DNA from: Bacillota bacterium
GTDB taxonomy: Bacteria > Bacillota > UBA4882 > UBA8346
Reading direction: 5' to 3'
DNA length: 45,612 bases
NCBI GenBank assembly: GCA_023435225.1
Contig: JAEYRX010000030.1
Location: 1 to 45,612, forward strand
This document shows, piece after piece, positions 7,201 through 16,243 of the stretch. The notes beneath the pieces are model-generated. The model saw nothing but the letters and a program-made list of their open reading frames with translations. It was not told the DNA's origin and searched no databases. How positions within the stretch are numbered: the stretch's first letter is position 1; every line of letters begins with the position of its first letter. Both the position numbers and the translations under genes were made by a program.

Positions 7201-9720
7201 ATGTCTAATCAAACCAAAACTGAACATATGGAATTATTGGCTCCGGCCGGGGATTGGGATTCGTTGTTGGCGGGGATTGCAGCCGGAGCGGATGCGGTAT
7301 ATCTGGGCGGTAAATTGTTTAACGCCCGGCAGAATGCGGCTAATTTTGATATTCAGCAATTACAGGAAGCTACGGATCTGCTCCATTTACATGGAAAGAA
7401 AATATATGTTACGGTTAATACTTTAATTGGCGAATCGGAGCTGGAAGAGGCGTTAAACTATCTTTATCAGCTCTATAATATCGGAGTGGATGCTATTATA
7501 GTCCAGGATTTAGGCTTGATTAAGCTGGCTAAGGACTATCTGCCCGGGTTGGAGCTGCACGCCAGTACTCAGATGACGGTCCATAATTTGGAAGGCGCCA
7601 TTTTTTTAAAAAACTTGGGGATAAAAAGGGTGGTGCCGGCTAGGGAGCTTACTAAAACTGAAGTGGCGGAGATAGTTGCCAATTCCGGGGTTGAAATTGA
7701 AATATTTATTCATGGCGCTTTATGTATTAGTTATTCCGGTCAATGCTTGATGAGCAGCATGATTGGGGGGCGGAGTGGTAACCGGGGGCGCTGTGCGCAG
7801 CCATGCCGGATGGAGTATCAACTTGGCCGGGAACGGCAAATAATACCGGCTAAAGGTTCTTATCTACTTTCACCCAAGGATTTGGCTTTAATTACCGAGA
7901 TTCCGGAACTGGACCGGGTTGGAGTTTCCTCATTAAAAATCGAAGGGCGGATGAAGCGGACCGAGTATGTCTATCATGTTCTCCGGATTTACCGGCAAGT
8001 CTTAGATCGTTATTACAATAATCCGGCTGCCTTTAAAGTAGCGCCAGAGGAACTCCGGGAGTTGGAGCAGTCTTTTAACCGGGGGTTCACTACCGGTTAT
8101 TTTAGCGGATACCGCAATTATGATTTGATGAGTTTTGCCAGACCAAACAACCGGGGAGTTTTTCTAGGGCGAATTATCAAAGCTGACCGTAGTTCGCAAC
8201 GGATTAGCCTTAAACTTGAAGCGAAGGTGGAAACCGGAGATGAAGTCGAGGTTTGGGTAAGCCAAGGCGGACGGGCTACCGGTCCGGTTAATAATTTAAT
8301 TAAGGATGGCCAAACAGTGGGTTCGGCTGAAGCGGATGATACCGTATCTTTGGAAATCCCGGGAAAACTATTTCCGGGTGACCGGGTATTCAAGGTCTTC
8401 TCCATCAGCCAAGATCGCCTGGTTAAGGAAGCGGTCGATCAAACCGGTACCGGTCTAAAGATAGCTTGTACCGTTAAAGTTGCCGGCCGAAATGGCACGG
8501 TCCTGACTTTATCTTACCGGGACGATATTGGTAATGAAGGTACGGCGGTTACCGAAAACAAACTGCAACCAGCCAGAAACCGTCCCTTAACCTTGGAAAT
8601 ACTTCAGGAACAATTGAGTCGCTTAGGCAATACTCCTTACTACTTGAAAGAGCTTACTGCCGATCTGGAACCTAATCTGATGATCCCATTAAGCGATCTC
8701 AATCAGACCCGGCGCTTGGCAATCGAAAGATTGACCGGAGCGAAACTGAAAAGTTATCAGAAACTTCCGGCTAAGCTGGAAAAAGTACAGTTATTTCATT
8801 CTATCAACAAGAGAAACAAAGTTTTGGGGCGTTCGAACCAACTGAGTGTCTGGGTGGGTGACTTGGCCGGAGTTTCTGCAGCGGTTGAAGCCGGGGCTGA
8901 TATAATATATGCCGGCGGGGACGAGCTAACCGGTTTTCATTGGGAACAAAATAATTTTAATACCGCCATTGAAGTGGCCCACCGGGGGGGAGCGCGATTA
9001 GTAGCCGGTTTACCTAGGATTAACCGGACCAAAGATCGTGAACGGTGGCTTCCTTATTTGGAAATGGTCTTAGGATTAAAGGCTGATGGTATAATTGTCT
9101 CTGATTTAGGGATGCTCCAGTTAGCGACGGCTTCTTCGGAAAAGATTTATTTAAATTACACTCTTAACTTTTTTAATAGTTACGCGCTCGCGGAAATGAA
9201 TAACCTCCAGGTAGAACAGGTAGCCCTCTCACCGGAACTTACCTTGGATGAGATCCGGGTAATTGCCGGGCATTCACCGGAAGCCGGTTTGGAATGTTTA
9301 GTCCAGGGACCGTTGGAGTTGATGATCTCCGAATACTGCCCAATAAGTTCTGTTCTGTTACCTGATCGGAAATGTACTAATCTATGCCGGCACAATTCGT
9401 ACTTTTTAAGGGACCGGCTTAATTTGGATTTCCCAATCTATACCGACCAATATTGCCGGATGCACTTGTTAAATGCCAGAGAATTATGTTTATTGGGGGA
9501 TCTGGACAAGTTCACCGGCATACCGGAATTGACCTTACGTTTAGAACTTAAGACCTATTCCGATTTTGAAATTGGTCAACTGGTTGCCTTTTATAAAACG
9601 GTTTTAAACAATCTATCTATGGGTAAGGGACTGGGAGAAACGGAATCCAAAATCAGTGAGATTAAGACTCTAACCGGCAGAGGTATAACAAAAGGGCATT
9701 ATTTCAGGGGAGTAGAATAA
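7201..9720 (+). CDS. Peptidase U32 family protein with DUF3656, RlhA-like
   Basis: 839 residues from the ATG at 7201, which has GGGGT five bases upstream. The N-terminal U32 barrel starts MELLAPAGDWDSLLAGIAAG. The U32 signature EIFIHGALCISYSGQCLMSS is followed by GNRGRCAQPCR. The Cys residues match those that hold an Fe-S cluster in this family. A DUF3656-like middle follows (about residues 380-490), then a second barrel-like half with another Cys set near YCPISS...CTNLC. Long U32 proteins of this build correspond to RlhA, which hydroxylates a 23S rRNA cytidine; shorter ones (TrhP) act on tRNA U34. Despite the family name it is probably not a protease. The exact RNA target is inferred. Confidence 0.85.
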   Translation: MSNQTKTEHMELLAPAGDWDSLLAGIAAGADAVYLGGKLFNARQNAANFDIQQLQEATDLLHLHGKKIYVTVNTLIGESELEEALNYLYQLYNIGVDAIIVQDLGLIKLAKDYLPGLELHASTQMTVHNLEGAIFLKNLGIKRVVPARELTKTEVAEIVANSGVEIEIFIHGALCISYSGQCLMSSMIGGRSGNRGRCAQPCRMEYQLGRERQIIPAKGSYLLSPKDLALITEIPELDRVGVSSLKIEGRMKRTEYVYHVLRIYRQVLDRYYNNPAAFKVAPEELRELEQSFNRGFTTGYFSGYRNYDLMSFARPNNRGVFLGRIIKADRSSQRISLKLEAKVETGDEVEVWVSQGGRATGPVNNLIKDGQTVGSAEADDTVSLEIPGKLFPGDRVFKVFSISQDRLVKEAVDQTGTGLKIACTVKVAGRNGTVLTLSYRDDIGNEGTAVTENKLQPARNRPLTLEILQEQLSRLGNTPYYLKELTADLEPNLMIPLSDLNQTRRLAIERLTGAKLKSYQKLPAKLEKVQLFHSINKRNKVLGRSNQLSVWVGDLAGVSAAVEAGADIIYAGGDELTGFHWEQNNFNTAIEVAHRGGARLVAGLPRINRTKDRERWLPYLEMVLGLKADGIIVSDLGMLQLATASSEKIYLNYTLNFFNSYALAEMNNLQVEQVALSPELTLDEIRVIAGHSPEAGLECLVQGPLELMISEYCPISSVLLPDRKCTNLCRHNSYFLRDRLNLDFPIYTDQYCRMHLLNARELCLLGDLDKFTGIPELTLRLELKTYSDFEIGQLVAFYKTVLNNLSMGKGLGETESKISEIKTLTGRGITKGHYFRGVE

Positions 9721-9723
9721 AGA

Positions 9724-9908
9724 ATAATTGAGAATTGATAATTAAGAATTGACAATTAAAAACCGTTTACCACTAAACTCTTCTAACAAATTGCGTTGTT
9801 CTTAATTGTTTGTTTACACTTTACTGCTTTTATGGTAAAATAATTAAGGTTTAAAATAGGTTGATAATTGGGAATTCATTGTAAATTGTTCATTGTCAAT
9901 TATCAATT
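9724..9908. repeat. Two heptad tracts flanking the rpsO promoter
   Basis: 9724-9762 carries AATTGAG, AATTGAT, AATTAAG and AATTGAC units. 9862-9908 carries the opposite orientation (ATTGTAA, ATTGTTC, ATTGTCA, ATTATCA). They face each other across the rpsO promoter; the second tract lies in the transcribed leader. Confidence 0.65.
9813..9841 (+). promoter_or_regulatory. Sigma-A-type promoter of rpsO
   Basis: TTTACA (9813-9818), a 17-bp spacer and TAAAAT (9836-9841). Transcription should start near 9848, giving a leader of about 140 nt before rpsO. Confidence 0.7.
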
Positions 9909-9910
9909 CA

Positions 9911-9987
9911 TATATCCCCTGACTGGGAGGTGCGATTCTCCGACGATTCTCTCGGTAGGTGGTGTTTATAAAAAAGGAGGTGACTTC
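9911..9987 (+). promoter_or_regulatory. Structured rpsO leader, possible S15 autoregulatory RNA
   Basis: Between the heptad tract and the start codon lies a GC-richer block. UCCC (9915-9918) can pair with GGGA (9925-9928), and CCGA (9940-9943) with UCGG (9952-9955). A very strong Shine-Dalgarno (AAGGAGGTGA, about 9973-9982) follows. Ribosomal protein S15 represses its own translation through leader RNA structures in several bacterial groups, with different structures in each. This leader matches none that I can name, so the role is inferred from position. Confidence 0.4.
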
Positions 9988-10254
9988 ATGCTTACAACTG
10001 AAAAGAAACAAGAGATTATTGATAAGTACAAGGTCCATGATGGTGATACCGGTTCACCCGAAGTCCAGGTGGCCATCTTAACCGAAAGAATCAATTATCT
10101 CACCGAACATCTAAAGATTCATAAAAAAGACCATCATTCAAGACGCGGTTTATTAAAAATGGTAGGTCAACGGCGTGGTCTGTTGAATTATTTAAGTAAA
10201 AAAGATATCCAACGGTACCGGGCGATTATTGAAAAGTTAGGTCTCCGAAAATAA
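9988..10254 (+). CDS. rpsO: 30S ribosomal protein S15
   Basis: 88 residues, the standard length. The conserved core HDGDTGSPEVQVAILTERI and the RNA-binding HKKDHHSRRGLLKMVGQRR are both intact. S15 binds the 16S rRNA central domain early in 30S assembly. The reading frame extends upstream into the leader, but the ATG at 9988 has a near-perfect AAGGAGGTGA and gives the family length. A terminator follows directly and pnp comes next, the usual order in bacteria. Confidence 0.98.
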   Translation: MLTTEKKQEIIDKYKVHDGDTGSPEVQVAILTERINYLTEHLKIHKKDHHSRRGLLKMVGQRRGLLNYLSKKDIQRYRAIIEKLGLRK

Positions 10255-10259
10255 GTCGG

Positions 10260-10290
10260 AAAAGCGGGTTTACCGCTTTTCTTTCTATTT
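10260..10290 (+). terminator. Terminator or attenuator between rpsO and pnp
   Basis: AAAAGCGG (10260-10267) and CCGCTTTT (10273-10280) form a perfect 8-bp stem with a 5-base loop, followed by CTTTCTATTT. The U tract is interrupted, so partial read-through into pnp is possible. Confidence 0.75.
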
Positions 10291-10363
10291 ATGGGATATA
10301 TGGGTTATACTATTATTATCAGTTAAGGGAATTACAACCCTCTGTTTAATAAATTGCAAAAAA

Positions 10364-10402
10364 GTCTACATAAATTGATTAGATTTATATTAAAGTGTAG
10401 AC
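10364..10402 (+). promoter_or_regulatory. Hairpin in the pnp leader
   Basis: GTCTACA (10364-10370) pairs exactly with TGTAGAC (10396-10402) around an AT-rich loop, ending 31 bases before the pnp start. In E. coli, pnp mRNA is autoregulated through a leader stem cut by RNase III. Whether this hairpin serves the same purpose is inference. Confidence 0.4.
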
Positions 10403-10433
10403 AATCTTTGTTTCGAGGAGGATTAAAAAGCGG

Positions 10434-12536
10434 ATGCAAAAATGGGAAATGACTTTAGCAGGTCGCCCTTTGATTATTGAAACCGGAAAAATGGCTAAAC
10501 AAGCTAATGCTTCTGTTTTGGTAAGGTATGGCGATACTGTAGTCCTGGTTACGGCTGTTATGGCCCAGAAACCACGGGAAGGAATCGACTTTTTCCCACT
10601 ATTGGTTGATTATGAGGAAAGGCTTTATGCGGTAGGGAAGATACCGGGTGGGTTTATCAAACGTGAAGGAAGACCTGCTGAAAGTGCAGTTTTAGCAGCC
10701 CGGATGATTGACCGCCCATTGAGACCGTTATTCCCGGAAAGCTTTCGGAATGATGTCCAGGTAACTACCACAGTTTTATCGGTGGAACCGGATAATGAAC
10801 CTAGTCTGGCGGGAATGATTGGGGCTTCAGCGGCGTTACATATTTCGGAGATACCGTTTGCCGGACCGATAGGTGGCGTTAAAGTCGGTCGGGTTAATGG
10901 AGAATTTATCATCAATCCGACGGTTGGACAGATGGAAAAGAGTGATTTGCAGTTGGTATTAGCCGGAACTAAAGATGCCATCATGATGGTGGAAGCCGGT
11001 GCTAATGAAATTACTGAAGATGACGCTCTAGAAGGTATCCTCTATGGCCATTCGGTAATTAAAGAAATTGTAGCCTTTATAGAGAAAATCCGGGATGAAG
11101 TCGGTAAACCAAAAATAATACCGGTTTTAGATGAGCCGAATCCGGAGATTAATAAAAAAGTTCGTGATTATGCTACCGTCAAAATGGTTTCAGCGATTAA
11201 AACCGGTGATAAACTTGAGCGGGAAGCCCTAATTGAACAAGTCAAAGAAGAAACCAAAACTTATTTCTGCGAGACACTTAGCGAGGATTATCAAGCCGCT
11301 CTACGGGATATTAATGATGTTTTGGAGACTATTGTTAAAGAAGAAGTCCGCCGGATGATTGCAGTTGATAAAATCCGTCCCGATGGGCGAGGGTTATCCG
11401 AAATCAGACCGATTACCTGTGAGGTGGGTATTCTACCAAGAGCACATGGTTCGGGGCTTTTTACCCGCGGACAAACTCAGGTTTTAAACGTTTGTACTTT
11501 AGGCCGGGTAAGTGAGGAACAGATTCTCGACGGGCTTGGTGACGATCAGTCGAAACGGTATATTCACCATTATAATTTCCCCGGTTATAGCGTCGGAGAG
11601 GTTCGACCGGTCCGGAGTCCGGGCCGGCGGGAAATAGGGCACGGAGCTTTGGCTGAACGGGCTTTGCTTCCGGTAATACCCAGTGAAGAAGATTTTCCGT
11701 ATACGATCCGGTTAGTCTCAGAAGTATTAGAGTCCAACGGCTCCTCTTCACAGGCTAGCGTTTGCGGTAGCACCCTTTCATTGATGAATGCCGGAGTACC
11801 AATTAAGAAACCAGTGGCCGGTGTGGCTATGGGTCTTCTAAAAGACGGTGATGATTTTGCGATTCTCACTGATATTCAAGGTTTAGAAGATCATTTTGGT
11901 GATATGGACTTCAAGGTGGCTGGAACCAAAGACGGCATCACAGCCATCCAGATGGATATTAAAGTAAAAGGGATTGACCGGGCTATTTTAAAGCAAGCCT
12001 TGGCTCAAGCCAGAGAAGGCCGTCTCTTTATCCTCGGTAAGATGTTGGAAGTAATCTCCGAACCAAGTAAGGAGTTATCACCTTATGCGCCGAGAATAAT
12101 CAGGTTCTCAATTGATCCGGACCGGATCCGCGATGTTATTGGACCGGGTGGGAAAATTATCCGGAAAATCGTTGAAGAAACAGGAGCGGAAATCGATATC
12201 GAAGATGATGGCCGGGTATTTATCGCGGCAGTGGATGCCGGTGCCGGTGAAAAAGCCCAACAGATTATTAAACGGCTTACCAGCGATGTTGAAGTTGGCG
12301 CAGTATATATGGGTAAAGTCACCAGATTAATGAATTTCGGCGCTTTTGTAGAGGTTCTTCCCGGGAAAGAAGGATTGGTTCATATTTCCCAATTGGCCAA
12401 GGAAAGAGTAGCTAAAGTGGAAGATGTAGTAAATGTTGGCGATGAAATCATGGTCAAAGTGATTGAAATAGACAAACAAGGCCGGGTAAATCTCTCCCGG
12501 AAAGCAGTATTAATGGGTGACGAAGCTGAAGAATAA
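10434..12536 (+). CDS. pnp: Polyribonucleotide nucleotidyltransferase (PNPase)
   Basis: 700 residues, normal length. In order: first RNase PH domain (about 5-140), helical linker, second RNase PH domain (about 310-540), containing FTRGQTQ and GRREIGHGALAERAL. A KH domain with the GPGGKIIRKIVEETGAEIDI loop follows near residue 565, then an S1 domain with VGAVYMGKVTRLMNFGAFVEV. It degrades RNA 3' to 5' with phosphate and can add tails in reverse. GAGGAGG precedes the ATG. It is preceded by rpsO and closed by its own terminator. Confidence 0.98.
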   Translation: MQKWEMTLAGRPLIIETGKMAKQANASVLVRYGDTVVLVTAVMAQKPREGIDFFPLLVDYEERLYAVGKIPGGFIKREGRPAESAVLAARMIDRPLRPLFPESFRNDVQVTTTVLSVEPDNEPSLAGMIGASAALHISEIPFAGPIGGVKVGRVNGEFIINPTVGQMEKSDLQLVLAGTKDAIMMVEAGANEITEDDALEGILYGHSVIKEIVAFIEKIRDEVGKPKIIPVLDEPNPEINKKVRDYATVKMVSAIKTGDKLEREALIEQVKEETKTYFCETLSEDYQAALRDINDVLETIVKEEVRRMIAVDKIRPDGRGLSEIRPITCEVGILPRAHGSGLFTRGQTQVLNVCTLGRVSEEQILDGLGDDQSKRYIHHYNFPGYSVGEVRPVRSPGRREIGHGALAERALLPVIPSEEDFPYTIRLVSEVLESNGSSSQASVCGSTLSLMNAGVPIKKPVAGVAMGLLKDGDDFAILTDIQGLEDHFGDMDFKVAGTKDGITAIQMDIKVKGIDRAILKQALAQAREGRLFILGKMLEVISEPSKELSPYAPRIIRFSIDPDRIRDVIGPGGKIIRKIVEETGAEIDIEDDGRVFIAAVDAGAGEKAQQIIKRLTSDVEVGAVYMGKVTRLMNFGAFVEVLPGKEGLVHISQLAKERVAKVEDVVNVGDEIMVKVIEIDKQGRVNLSRKAVLMGDEAEE

Positions 12537-12565
12537 AATATAAGGCAAATGAAATAAAACCAGGT

Positions 12566-12600
12566 AAACCTTCCTTTGTAGGGAGGTTTTTTAGTTTTTT
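12566..12600 (+). terminator. Terminator of pnp
   Basis: AAACCTTCC (12566-12574) pairs with GGGAGGTTT (12581-12589), one G-U pair, with a 6-base loop and a following T-rich run. Confidence 0.85.
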
Positions 12601-12688
12601 TAAAACCCAAAGATGTCTATGTGCAACCCTATCCCTTAAAGGGCATTAGTTTATCTATGCAGCCTAAAATGACTACGGAGGATTGTGG

Positions 12689-13735
12689 TTACCCTTTTAA
12701 AGGGCGAGGGATCTGGTTTTTATAAATTCTCTTATTAAATTCATCCAAGAATTTATTCCGGGCCAGGCGGCAGTCAATTTTGTGTTCCAGTTTTCTTAGG
12801 AATCTCTCTTTCGACCAGGGCAGTTTTTCATAGTAATACTGTAAGCCAACTTGCCAAAAATCTTGGGGCCAGCTAAGCAGGATGCTCATTACTTCCAATT
12901 CTTCCTGGGTTAATTTGATGACTTGCTGATATTCATTTAAGATAAAATCGCCAATATCCGGGTTCCAACCATTATGCTTGAGGTTACGGACAAGCAGGTT
13001 AATCAGGTCATGGATTCGTAAATCCAACAAACAGTAGTCAAAGTCAACCAGAAAGATGCAGTTTAAATAGGTCCGAAGTAAATTACGTCCGGAATAATCA
13101 TGATGGCAAAAACTGCGTTGCCGCAAACCATCTTCGGCTATCGTCCGGTAAGGTGATTTTAACAAGGCCTCATAACTAGTTACAGCTTGCCTGTAGAAAG
13201 GCTCGAAGTTTCTTAAATATAATCGGCTGAAATGCGAGGATTCTTTTTCAGCATTGGCCAGGCGGAAAAAATCCTGCAGTTCTGTTAGACGGTTTTCCAG
13301 TTTGACAGGCCATTTTAGCCAACAAGTCCGGCTTTCATTTGGTTGGCTGGGAAAAAATCCGGAGCTTTTTTGGTGAAACTCCGCTAAAAAACGGGAAGCG
13401 GCCCGAAGATCCATGAGGGTTCCGAAGTCCAATTCTACGCCGAAAAACCAATCCGTTAAGATAAAAATCCCGTTATCGGTATTGACAAAGGGTTCGCCGG
13501 TTTTGCTACAAAGTAAGGTAGGAGTATGGGGGAATGAATTTCGGTGCAAATATTGCAAGGCTTCATGCACGAACCATAAATCGGCTGCTGATAGTTTTGT
13601 TTTTTTTAAGTATTTGAAACCGAGATCTGTTTTTACCCGCCAAATCCTCCGGCAGTTGCAACAATCAATCATTTTCAAACCAAATTGTTCTACGATATTA
13701 TTAAGAGAATCTTCTTCCACGGTCTTCTTCGGCAT
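12689..13735 (-). CDS. CotS-family spore-coat kinase-fold protein (copy 1)
   Basis: 348 residues with the aminoglycoside-phosphotransferase-like fold of the CotS/CotI/YutH/YsxE family. The catalytic loop is HHDYSGRN (His211, Asp213, Asn218) and the metal motif VDFDY has Asp231/Asp233. The later Asp243 and the tail WPQDFWQVGLQYYYEKLPWSKERFLRKL are family-typical. CotS proteins sit in the inner spore coat of Bacillus; kinase activity is known for some relatives but substrates are not. GGGG lies upstream of the ATG on the minus strand. It is separated from the next two copies by a block of fold-back repeats. Confidence 0.85.
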   Translation of the reverse strand: MPKKTVEEDSLNNIVEQFGLKMIDCCNCRRIWRVKTDLGFKYLKKTKLSAADLWFVHEALQYLHRNSFPHTPTLLCSKTGEPFVNTDNGIFILTDWFFGVELDFGTLMDLRAASRFLAEFHQKSSGFFPSQPNESRTCWLKWPVKLENRLTELQDFFRLANAEKESSHFSRLYLRNFEPFYRQAVTSYEALLKSPYRTIAEDGLRQRSFCHHDYSGRNLLRTYLNCIFLVDFDYCLLDLRIHDLINLLVRNLKHNGWNPDIGDFILNEYQQVIKLTQEELEVMSILLSWPQDFWQVGLQYYYEKLPWSKERFLRKLEHKIDCRLARNKFLDEFNKRIYKNQIPRPLKG

Positions 13736-13785
13736 GTCGTATCCCCATATTCATATTTTTGAATAAATTATTATTTTGCCATTGA

Positions 13786-13860
13786 GTCGTCCACGTCAAT
13801 CTCCAATTGATCCAAGCGAAAAATAAAAAGAATTGACGTGGACCGACAAGCGTCGATAGC
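13786..13860. repeat. Fold-back repeat element, copy A
   Basis: GTCGTCCACGTCAAT (13786-13800) is answered by ATTGACGTGGACCGAC (13832-13847), one extra base apart, over a 31-bp loop. The right side continues with AAGCGTCGATAGC. A reverse-complemented relative of that right end occurs at 32461-32482, so this is a dispersed element and not a single hairpin. Confidence 0.65.
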
Positions 13861-13871
13861 ATTTTCCAGCT

Positions 13872-13915
13872 AGTCACAGAGACACTGAGAAAAAATTCTC
13901 TAAAACTCTGTGACT
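13872..13915. terminator. Hairpin with 10-bp perfect stem
   Basis: AGTCACAGAG (13872-13881) pairs exactly with CTCTGTGACT (13906-13915) around a 24-base loop. It sits between copies 1 and 2 of the CotS genes and has no clean T run on either side, so it may be part of the neighbouring mobile repeats. Confidence 0.35.
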
Positions 13916-13917
13916 AA

Positions 13918-14015
13918 GGAAGCGCTGATTAATCCGATTTTGTGCGAGCAATTATGCGGTATTAGGCATTTTACGAAGCACAAAATCGTTACTTATTCAA
14001 TTAATCAGCACTTCC
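13918..14015. mobile_element. 98-bp MITE-like fold-back element
   Basis: Terminal inverted repeats of 16 bp differ at one position (consensus GGAAGYGCTGATTAAT; 13918-13933 and 14000-14015). A second inner pair matches exactly: GATTTTGTGC (13936-13945) and GCACAAAATC (13978-13987). There is no coding capacity. The shape is that of a miniature inverted-repeat element mobilised by a transposase elsewhere. It ends 13 bp beyond the stop codon of the adjacent CotS gene. Confidence 0.65.
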
Positions 14016-14027
14016 CTAAGTATATGA

Positions 14028-15029
14028 TTAATAGTTTTCAAATTCAGCTTGAAATCGGGCCAGGGATTTGCCGTTGGTTAGGTATTTTTGAAACTTCCGT
14101 AATAATTTATCATGGTGGTATTCTTTACGTTGATGAAAATACCGTACTGACAGCCGCCAGAATTTTTGCGGGAAGTAAAATACCGCTTTCATTACTTCAA
14201 TTTCAATCCTGGTAAGGGGATATACTTCTTGATAGGAATCAACCAAGAGCTTAGCGGTTTGATAACTCCAATGGTGTTTTTTCATGACCCGGCGGGTAAA
14301 TTTAATAATATCCATAATCGGTAAATCCAGGCGGCAACTATCAAAGTCAATAACATAAATCTCCCGTTGCGGAGTGAGAATAAAATTTCGGGCGGCCGGG
14401 TCACCATGACAAAAAGGTTTTTCAAAACGGGCCTTGGTTACTAACTCTTCATAAGAACTTTCTTGCATCTTTTTTATGGCCCGGGCAGCCATGGGCAGGA
14501 AAAAATTCACGTGTTCCAGATAGGTTTTGGCAAAGGGGTCTTTCGGACTGGAAGCGGCAATTCCTTTAAACTCCAATAATTCTTGGTAACGTTCCTGAAA
14601 ATGATGTAAGCATTTTCCTAACCGGTCCCGCATATTAGAATGGACCGGTGGTTCAAACCCTAACGTAGTCCGGTGAAATTCCGCTAAAATCCGGGTTGAC
14701 TCTGCTAATTCCCAATCATTTTTGAAATCACATTGCCGTCCATCAATCCAATCAAACAAACTATAAGCATATTGATGATCGAGAATATAGGTTCTTCCAT
14801 CTGAAGTCGGAATTAAAGGGTACATTTTGTGAAACTCTTTTTTCATCAGGTGCTTTACCGCCTCGTGGACAAAAAGTAATCTCTCCGGGACCAGCGGTGA
14901 CAGCTTTAAATTCTTAACTCCTTGATCCGTATATACTTTATAAACATCCCGGATTTTCTCCCAGTAAAAAAGTTTTAAGCCCCAGTAATAAAGGATTCGT
15001 TGTAGTTCGTAATTAGTATTTTCGATCAT
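14028..15029 (-). CDS. CotS-family spore-coat kinase-fold protein (copy 2)
   Basis: 333 residues. All core kinase-fold motifs are intact: HGDPAARN (His208, Asp210, Asn215), VIDFD (Asp228/Asp230) and LPIMDIIKF with Asp240. The C-terminal YFPQKFWRLSVRYF block is shared with the other copies. Its ATG overlaps the stop of the upstream copy 3 by one base (TAATG), so the two are translationally coupled. AGGAGGACC lies before the start. The most complete kinase motif set of the four. Confidence 0.87.
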   Translation of the reverse strand: MIENTNYELQRILYYWGLKLFYWEKIRDVYKVYTDQGVKNLKLSPLVPERLLFVHEAVKHLMKKEFHKMYPLIPTSDGRTYILDHQYAYSLFDWIDGRQCDFKNDWELAESTRILAEFHRTTLGFEPPVHSNMRDRLGKCLHHFQERYQELLEFKGIAASSPKDPFAKTYLEHVNFFLPMAARAIKKMQESSYEELVTKARFEKPFCHGDPAARNFILTPQREIYVIDFDSCRLDLPIMDIIKFTRRVMKKHHWSYQTAKLLVDSYQEVYPLTRIEIEVMKAVFYFPQKFWRLSVRYFHQRKEYHHDKLLRKFQKYLTNGKSLARFQAEFENY

Positions 15030-16093
15030 TAGGGTCCTCCTCGTTTAAGATGTTGGAGGTGAGATTTGGAAAGTGGAAAAGCAAAAAACACCTGGTCGTT
15101 ATTTTTTTTTACCTCCAACTCCGGAATTAACAATTTTAACAGCGACTGTCTATTTTTTTCTTCGTCAATAATCTCCCATAATCGTTTTTGAAAACGATTT
15201 TCGGTCCATTTCAGCTTTTCTTGATAACGTTGGGAACAGAGCCTCCAAAATCGCCGCGGGAAACATAACAAATAGGGAAGGATCTCTTCTTCGGCAATGA
15301 TCAATTTACGTTCCTGGGAATAAGCCTTGATTAATAATTCCAGAATCCGCTCATTCCAATGATTAACTTGTAAAGCTCGGAGTATTAGCATAGATAATTC
15401 TTTTATAAATAAGTCGCGGTTGGAAAATTCAAAATCAATTAAGAAACAAATTTCATTTTTAATTATTATATTTCCGGGGGCAGGATCGTTGTGACAAAAA
15501 CCCTGATTATTCAGAAACAGTTCCTGCCGGTCTTGGAAGGTTTTCATACCTTGAATAGCTAAACGGCTTTGCTCAATAAAATGTTGACCCCATTTTAAGA
15601 TGGTTCGATCTATCCGGTTTAGGTTTTTTCTTTTTTCTAAACTGGGTATAAGCGATTCCAGAAAATCAAGGTATAAGAAATAATCAGTAAGGTTGTTTCG
15701 GCTTTGTAGTTCCGGAGGAAAATTAATATTCCTGGAGATTTCGTGTAATCTGCCGTAACATTCGGCTATCTTTATTAAGTGGTTAGGATTAGTAAACGAT
15801 GGAGGTTCTCCTTCACACCATGGTGAAAGCGAGTAATAAAGACCATCGATTTCTATATAGGGTAATCCTTTTTTAGTGAGAATAATTGGTACTAAGCCGT
15901 TAAAGCCAAGTTTGGAGAGGTCATTGATTATGGTAATCAGTTTTGTAAAGTAGTGGGGTGAAGATTTAAACCGTTTTAAAGAGAAACTCCCCTGTGGCGT
16001 AGTTATTTTCCAGATTGAATTATATGGTTTTGAGGCTGTACCCCGGATTGTATATTCCTGATTGATCTTTGGCAAAAAGCTATTCACAATCAT
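15029..16093 (-). CDS. CotS-family spore-coat kinase-fold protein (copy 3)
   Basis: 354 residues, first gene of the two-gene unit with copy 2. Lys40 in SLKRF is the likely ATP-contacting lysine. The catalytic loop is HNDPAPGN (His201, Asp203, Asn208). The metal motif reads LIDFEFSNRD, that is DFE in place of DFD (Glu222). The family block LCFPRRFWRLCSQRYQEKLKW is present. AGGGGT precedes the ATG. Sequence divergence from copies 1 and 2 is high, so the group did not arise by recent duplication. Confidence 0.85.
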   Translation of the reverse strand: MIVNSFLPKINQEYTIRGTASKPYNSIWKITTPQGSFSLKRFKSSPHYFTKLITIINDLSKLGFNGLVPIILTKKGLPYIEIDGLYYSLSPWCEGEPPSFTNPNHLIKIAECYGRLHEISRNINFPPELQSRNNLTDYFLYLDFLESLIPSLEKRKNLNRIDRTILKWGQHFIEQSRLAIQGMKTFQDRQELFLNNQGFCHNDPAPGNIIIKNEICFLIDFEFSNRDLFIKELSMLILRALQVNHWNERILELLIKAYSQERKLIIAEEEILPYLLCFPRRFWRLCSQRYQEKLKWTENRFQKRLWEIIDEEKNRQSLLKLLIPELEVKKNNDQVFFAFPLSKSHLQHLKRGGP

Positions 16094-16106
16094 ACCCCTA
16101 TAAAAT

Positions 16107-16243
16107 CAATTGATAATTGACAATTGAGAATAGACAATTATTTTTAATAATTTCGGATTGCAAATTTCAAATTTAAATGAAATGAACCAATGAACAATAA
16201 CTAAAAACTAATAACCAATAACTAATGAACTGAACTAATTCAT
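16107..16243. repeat. Two heptad families side by side
   Basis: AATTGAT, AATTGAC, AATTGAG and AATAGAC units fill 16107-16140. After a 40-bp AT-rich spacer, AACCAAT, AACTAAT and GAACTAAT-type units fill 16182-16243. The same two families occur together at 17709-17868 and 39034-39165. Confidence 0.7.

Noticed and set aside
13910..14215. Plus-strand 101-codon ORF over the MITE-like element
   Set aside because: It spans a fold-back element and the antisense of a clear CotS gene, with no ribosome-binding site.
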